From NCBI RefSeq assembly GCF_018069755.1, contig NZ_JAGQDE010000003.1, forward strand, positions 310,001-374,000: DNA of 64,000 nucleotides. Reading direction: 5' to 3'. Within the stretch, counting starts at the first letter, position 1, and each line of letters begins with the position of its first letter. The position numbers and the translations under genes are program-made. The notes beneath the pieces are model-generated. The model had not been told where the DNA came from. It made no database searches and worked only from the letters and a program-made list of their open reading frames with translations. The DNA is from Ideonella aquatica. Its GTDB lineage: Bacteria; Pseudomonadota; Gammaproteobacteria; Burkholderiales; Burkholderiaceae_C. Shown here piece by piece: positions 61,232-64,000 of this stretch.

Positions 61232-62605
61232 TCAGTGCGAGTGCTGATGCGGTTTGCGCGCCCGCAGCGTGGCCGGCGCTGCGGTGGGCGCGGCCACGGT
61301 CGGCGGCACCGGCGCCGCGGCCACCTCGCGTGCCACGCTGCCGGGCGGATGCCGCCACCAGCCGGGGTCGCGGAAGTCGCCCGGCGGCTGGTCGGGCCGC
61401 ACCTTCAGCACGCTGAACATGCCGCCCATGCCCAGGCCGCCGAAGGGGCCGTCGCCGCTCATCATCGGCAGCGTGTTGTCGGGCAGCGGCATGGCCATCT
61501 CGGCCATCTCGTGCATGCCCTCGGAGCCCATGGCCATGAACTCGGGGACGATGCCATTGATGCGCCGTGCCAGGTCGCGCTGCTCGATGCCCAGCATGGT
61601 GGGCACGCTGTGGCCCATGGCGTTCATCGTGTGGTGGCTCTTGTGGCAGTGGATGCTCCAGTCGCCGGGCTCGTCGGCGATGAACTCGATCTGCCGCATC
61701 TGGCCCACCGCGACATCGGTGGTGACCTCGGGCCAGCGGGCGCTCCTGGGGATCGGGCCGCCGTCGGTGCCGGTGACCTCGAACTCATGGCCATGCAGGT
61801 GGATCGGGTGGTTGGTCATCGTCAGGTTGCCCACGCGGATGCGCACCCGGTCGCCCTGGCGCACGTTGAGGCTGTCGATGCCGGGAAAGACCCGGCTGTT
61901 CCAGCACCACAGGTTGAAGTCGAGCATGGTCATTACCTTGGGCGTGGCGGCGCCGGGCTCGATGTCGAAGGCGTTGAGCAGGAAGCAGAAGTCGCGGTCG
62001 ACATCGGCGATCAGCGGGTGGCGGGCCTTGGGGTGGGTGATCCACATCCCGTGCAGGCCCATGGCCATCTGCAGCATCTCGTCGGCGTGCGGGTGGTACA
62101 TGAAGCTGCCGGGGCGGCGTGCCTGGAACTCGTAGACGAAGGTCTTGCCCGGCGGCACGGCCGGCTGCGTCAGACCGGCCACGCCGTCCATGCCATTGGG
62201 CAGGCGCTGGCCGTGCCAGTGCACGGTGGTGGCCTCGGGCAGCCGGTTGGTCACGTAGATGCGCACGCGGTCGCCCTCGACCACCTCGATCGTCGGGCCC
62301 GGGCTCTGGCCGTTGTAGCCCCACAGGTTGGCCACCATGCCGGGGGCCATCTCGCGCTTCACCGGCTCCGCCACCAGGTGGAATTCCTTGACGCCGTCCA
62401 CCATGCGCCAGGGCAGAGTCCAGCCATTGAGGGTGAGCACCGGCCGGTAGGGGCGGCCGGTGGGCGGTTGCAGCGGCGGCTGGGTGGCGGCGTCGCTGCG
62501 GGTGGGTGGCTCGGGCAGGGCCGCCATCGCGGCGCGGGCCACGCCAACGGCGGCCACGGCGCCACCGGCCAGGCCGGCGCGGAAAAAGTCTCGTCGGGTA
62601 CTCAT
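61232..62605 (-). CDS. Tat-exported multicopper oxidase (CopA/CueO-like)
   Basis: A 457-residue laccase-type oxidase. The Tat signal STRRDFFRAG heads a signal peptide (about 1-29). All copper ligands are present: H129-W-H131-G, H171-P-H173, H266-PI-H269-L-H271, H319-C320-H321, H325 and M330. A methionine-rich segment (about 356-396) follows, as in copper-tolerance oxidases that oxidise Cu(I). The His-rich C-terminus (RKPHQHSH) may bind copper. It is 13 bp downstream of the TolC-family gene and so co-transcribed. Confidence 0.93.
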   Translation of the reverse strand: MSTRRDFFRAGLAGGAVAAVGVARAAMAALPEPPTRSDAATQPPLQPPTGRPYRPVLTLNGWTLPWRMVDGVKEFHLVAEPVKREMAPGMVANLWGYNGQSPGPTIEVVEGDRVRIYVTNRLPEATTVHWHGQRLPNGMDGVAGLTQPAVPPGKTFVYEFQARRPGSFMYHPHADEMLQMAMGLHGMWITHPKARHPLIADVDRDFCFLLNAFDIEPGAATPKVMTMLDFNLWCWNSRVFPGIDSLNVRQGDRVRIRVGNLTMTNHPIHLHGHEFEVTGTDGGPIPRSARWPEVTTDVAVGQMRQIEFIADEPGDWSIHCHKSHHTMNAMGHSVPTMLGIEQRDLARRINGIVPEFMAMGSEGMHEMAEMAMPLPDNTLPMMSGDGPFGGLGMGGMFSVLKVRPDQPPGDFRDPGWWRHPPGSVAREVAAAPVPPTVAAPTAAPATLRARKPHQHSH

Positions 62606-62618
62606 GGGATGCTTTCGA

Positions 62619-64000
62619 TCAGTGGCCGGCGCCGGAGGGGCTATCCGGGGCGGCGGAAGTGCTCAGGGCCAGGGGCTCGCTGGGACGGCCCAGCAACTGC
62701 GCCTGCAGTGCGGCATCGGCGCGCCAGAACTGCGCGTCGGCCGCCACCGCGGCCTGCACCGCCTGCGCCTGGGCGCGGGCGTCGGCCAGCAGCTCGGGCA
62801 GGCCGATCAGCATGCCGTTGTAGTGCAGCAGGGTCTGCTCGGCGACGCTGCGGCGCAGCGGCAGCAGCAGGTCGTGGTGCTGGCGGGCGATGGTCCAGGC
62901 GGCCAGCCAGGCGGCATGGGCCTCGCGCAGCTGCGAGGCGGCGCTGGCACGCACGGCCTCGCGCTGTTGCCAGGCGGCGGCGCTGCGGGCGCTGCGGGCC
63001 TCCCGGCGCGCGGAGGCGCCGAACAGGTCCAGCCGCGCGCCCAGCTCCACGCCGCGCGTGGCCTGGCGGGTGCTGCCGTCCCAGCTGGTTTCGCTGCGCG
63101 CGCCCAGCTCCAGGTCGACCAGCGGCCCGACCGGCTCGCGGCCTTCGGCGGCGGCGGCCGCGTCCAGCGCGGTCTGCGCCAGGCGCAGGTCCAGCCGGGC
63201 CTCGGCGGCCACGGGATCGAGCGCGGCGAGCGCCAGCGGCTCGGCCGGCAGCGCGGGCAGCTGGGTGGGCAGCGCCAGGCGCTGGGCCTGGGCATCGCTC
63301 AGGCCGAGGGCCCGCACCAGGGCCTCGCGCTGGCGGACCTGGCTGGCGCGGGCAGCGGCCAGCTGGGCCCGCGCTTCGGGCTCGAAGCGCTGCTGGCGCG
63401 CACCGTTGAGTGCGCCGATGTGGCCGGCGGCTTGCAGCCGTCGCGCCAGCTCGGCGCCGGCTTCGGCGGCCACCAGCGCCCGTTCGGCCTGCTGCAGGTG
63501 CTGCTGCGCGGCCACCGCCTCGACCCAGGCCTGGCGGACCCGGGTGATGCTGTCGACCACCGCCGTCGCGGCCGCCAGTCGGGCGGCCTCCTGGCGCGGT
63601 GCGGCCTCGCGCTGGCGCGCGGGCAGGCTCAGCAGCTCGAACAGGCCCAGGCTCAGGGTGCGGCTGATCGCCAGCTCTCCGCCGCCGCTCAGGCGCTCGA
63701 AGCCCAGCCACAGCGCGGGCGGGGCGGCCTCGACGCGGGCCTGGCTCTGGTCGGCGCGGGCCTGGGTCAGCAGGGCGGCCAGGGCCGGGCTCTGGCGCAG
63801 CGCCAATTCCACCGCGCCGTCCATCGACAGCGGGGCGGCCAGCAGGGCCTCGACCCGCGCGGCGTCGGCGCGGCCGAGCATGGACGGGTCGAGAGACGGG
63901 GCCAGGCGCGCGATCGGCGCACTGGTGGGGGACGAGTCGGGGGGAGGCAGGCTGGCGCAGCCGCCCAGCAGGGCGACCAGTGACGCAGCCAGCAGCCCGG
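62619..64000 (-). CDS. TolC-family outer-membrane efflux lipoprotein (5' end outside window)
   Basis: The frame remains open to the window edge, so the start lies beyond 64000. An internal ATG at 63881 is not the true start: upstream codons read a hydrophobic signal ending in a lipobox (LLGGCAS), so the protein is a lipid-anchored outer-membrane factor. About 460 residues are visible, with long Ala/Gln/Arg-rich helices and two OEP repeats (around SITRVRQAWVEAVAA and QLREAHAAWLAAWTIAR). Next to a copper oxidase it is probably the outer-membrane arm of a CzcC/CusC-type metal efflux system. Confidence 0.88.
   Translation of the reverse strand, partial: GLLAASLVALLGGCASLPPPDSSPTSAPIARLAPSLDPSMLGRADAARVEALLAAPLSMDGAVELALRQSPALAALLTQARADQSQARVEAAPPALWLGFERLSGGGELAISRTLSLGLFELLSLPARQREAAPRQEAARLAAATAVVDSITRVRQAWVEAVAAQQHLQQAERALVAAEAGAELARRLQAAGHIGALNGARQQRFEPEARAQLAAARASQVRQREALVRALGLSDAQAQRLALPTQLPALPAEPLALAALDPVAAEARLDLRLAQTALDAAAAAEGREPVGPLVDLELGARSETSWDGSTRQATRGVELGARLDLFGASARREARSARSAAAWQQREAVRASAASQLREAHAAWLAAWTIARQHHDLLLPLRRSVAEQTLLHYNGMLIGLPELLADARAQAQAVQAAVAADAQFWRADAALQAQLLGRPSEPLALSTSAAPDSPSGAGH

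Noticed and set aside
63879-63881. ATG at 63881 as the start of the TolC-family gene
   Set aside because: The frame continues upstream to the window edge through a signal peptide with a lipobox, so this Met is internal.

Overview
The window is one stretch of a very GC-rich genome with no rRNA, tRNA, plasmid or phage genes. Gene content points to a motile betaproteobacterium of the order Burkholderiales, most like the Rubrivivax/Ideonella/Leptothrix group. The grounds are the flagellar gene order, tctC/Bug-type binding proteins, a Gram-negative porin of the Burkholderiales type, and a protocatechuate 4,5-cleavage operon like that of comamonads. The genus is an inference.

Region 1 (1-22604) is a flagellar island on the + strand, with flgN, flgM and flgA on the - strand. 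It runs fliK(partial)-L-M-N-O-P-Q-R, flhB, flhA, flhF, a degenerate flhG, fliA, then flgN, flgM, flgA and flgBCDEF. Three non-structural insertions break it: an antisense membrane diguanylate cyclase between fliR and flhB, a sensor kinase with two substrate-binding domains between flhB and flhA, and a cupin/GNAT pair after fliA. A sigma-28 promoter can be read upstream of flgM. The flg operon stops at flgF; flgGHIJKL are elsewhere.

Region 2 (22681-29632) is accessory. It holds a zinc-ribbon membrane protein, a 270-bp TA-flanked palindromic element, an AraC regulator divergent from a P450-ferredoxin-ferredoxin reductase operon, an MFS transporter, an alpha/beta hydrolase and a stand-alone CZB zinc-sensor domain.

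Region 3 (29697-36252, - strand) holds a Cpx-like envelope stress unit (Spy/CpxP-like lipoprotein, small unknown protein, response regulator, histidine kinase), a secreted protein of unknown function and a large TPR Ser/Thr kinase.

Region 4 (36292-45574, - strand) is a likely TetR-controlled catabolic operon: NitT/TauT-type ABC transporter, GST, cyclase-family hydrolase, porin, fumarylacetoacetase and a Bug-type binding protein. A perfect 18-bp palindrome lies upstream of it, with a related site upstream of tetR.

Region 5 (45596-60438, - strand) joins two pathways head to tail. First come six genes in the order mxaR-S-A-C-K-L (methanol dehydrogenase maturation; no dehydrogenase gene in the window). 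After a 21-bp gap follows a protocatechuate/gallate 4,5-cleavage operon: ModA-like protein, ligJ, ligK, a DUF1932 dehydrogenase, ligI, a tannase-family lipoprotein, ligA, ligB, ligC and an aldo/keto reductase. Together these suggest growth on lignin- or tannin-derived aromatics, with possible use of the C1 units released by demethylation.

Region 6 (60584-64000, - strand) holds a PNPOx-like flavoprotein, a Tat-exported CopA-like multicopper oxidase and a TolC-family outer membrane lipoprotein cut by the window edge, probably a copper-handling set.
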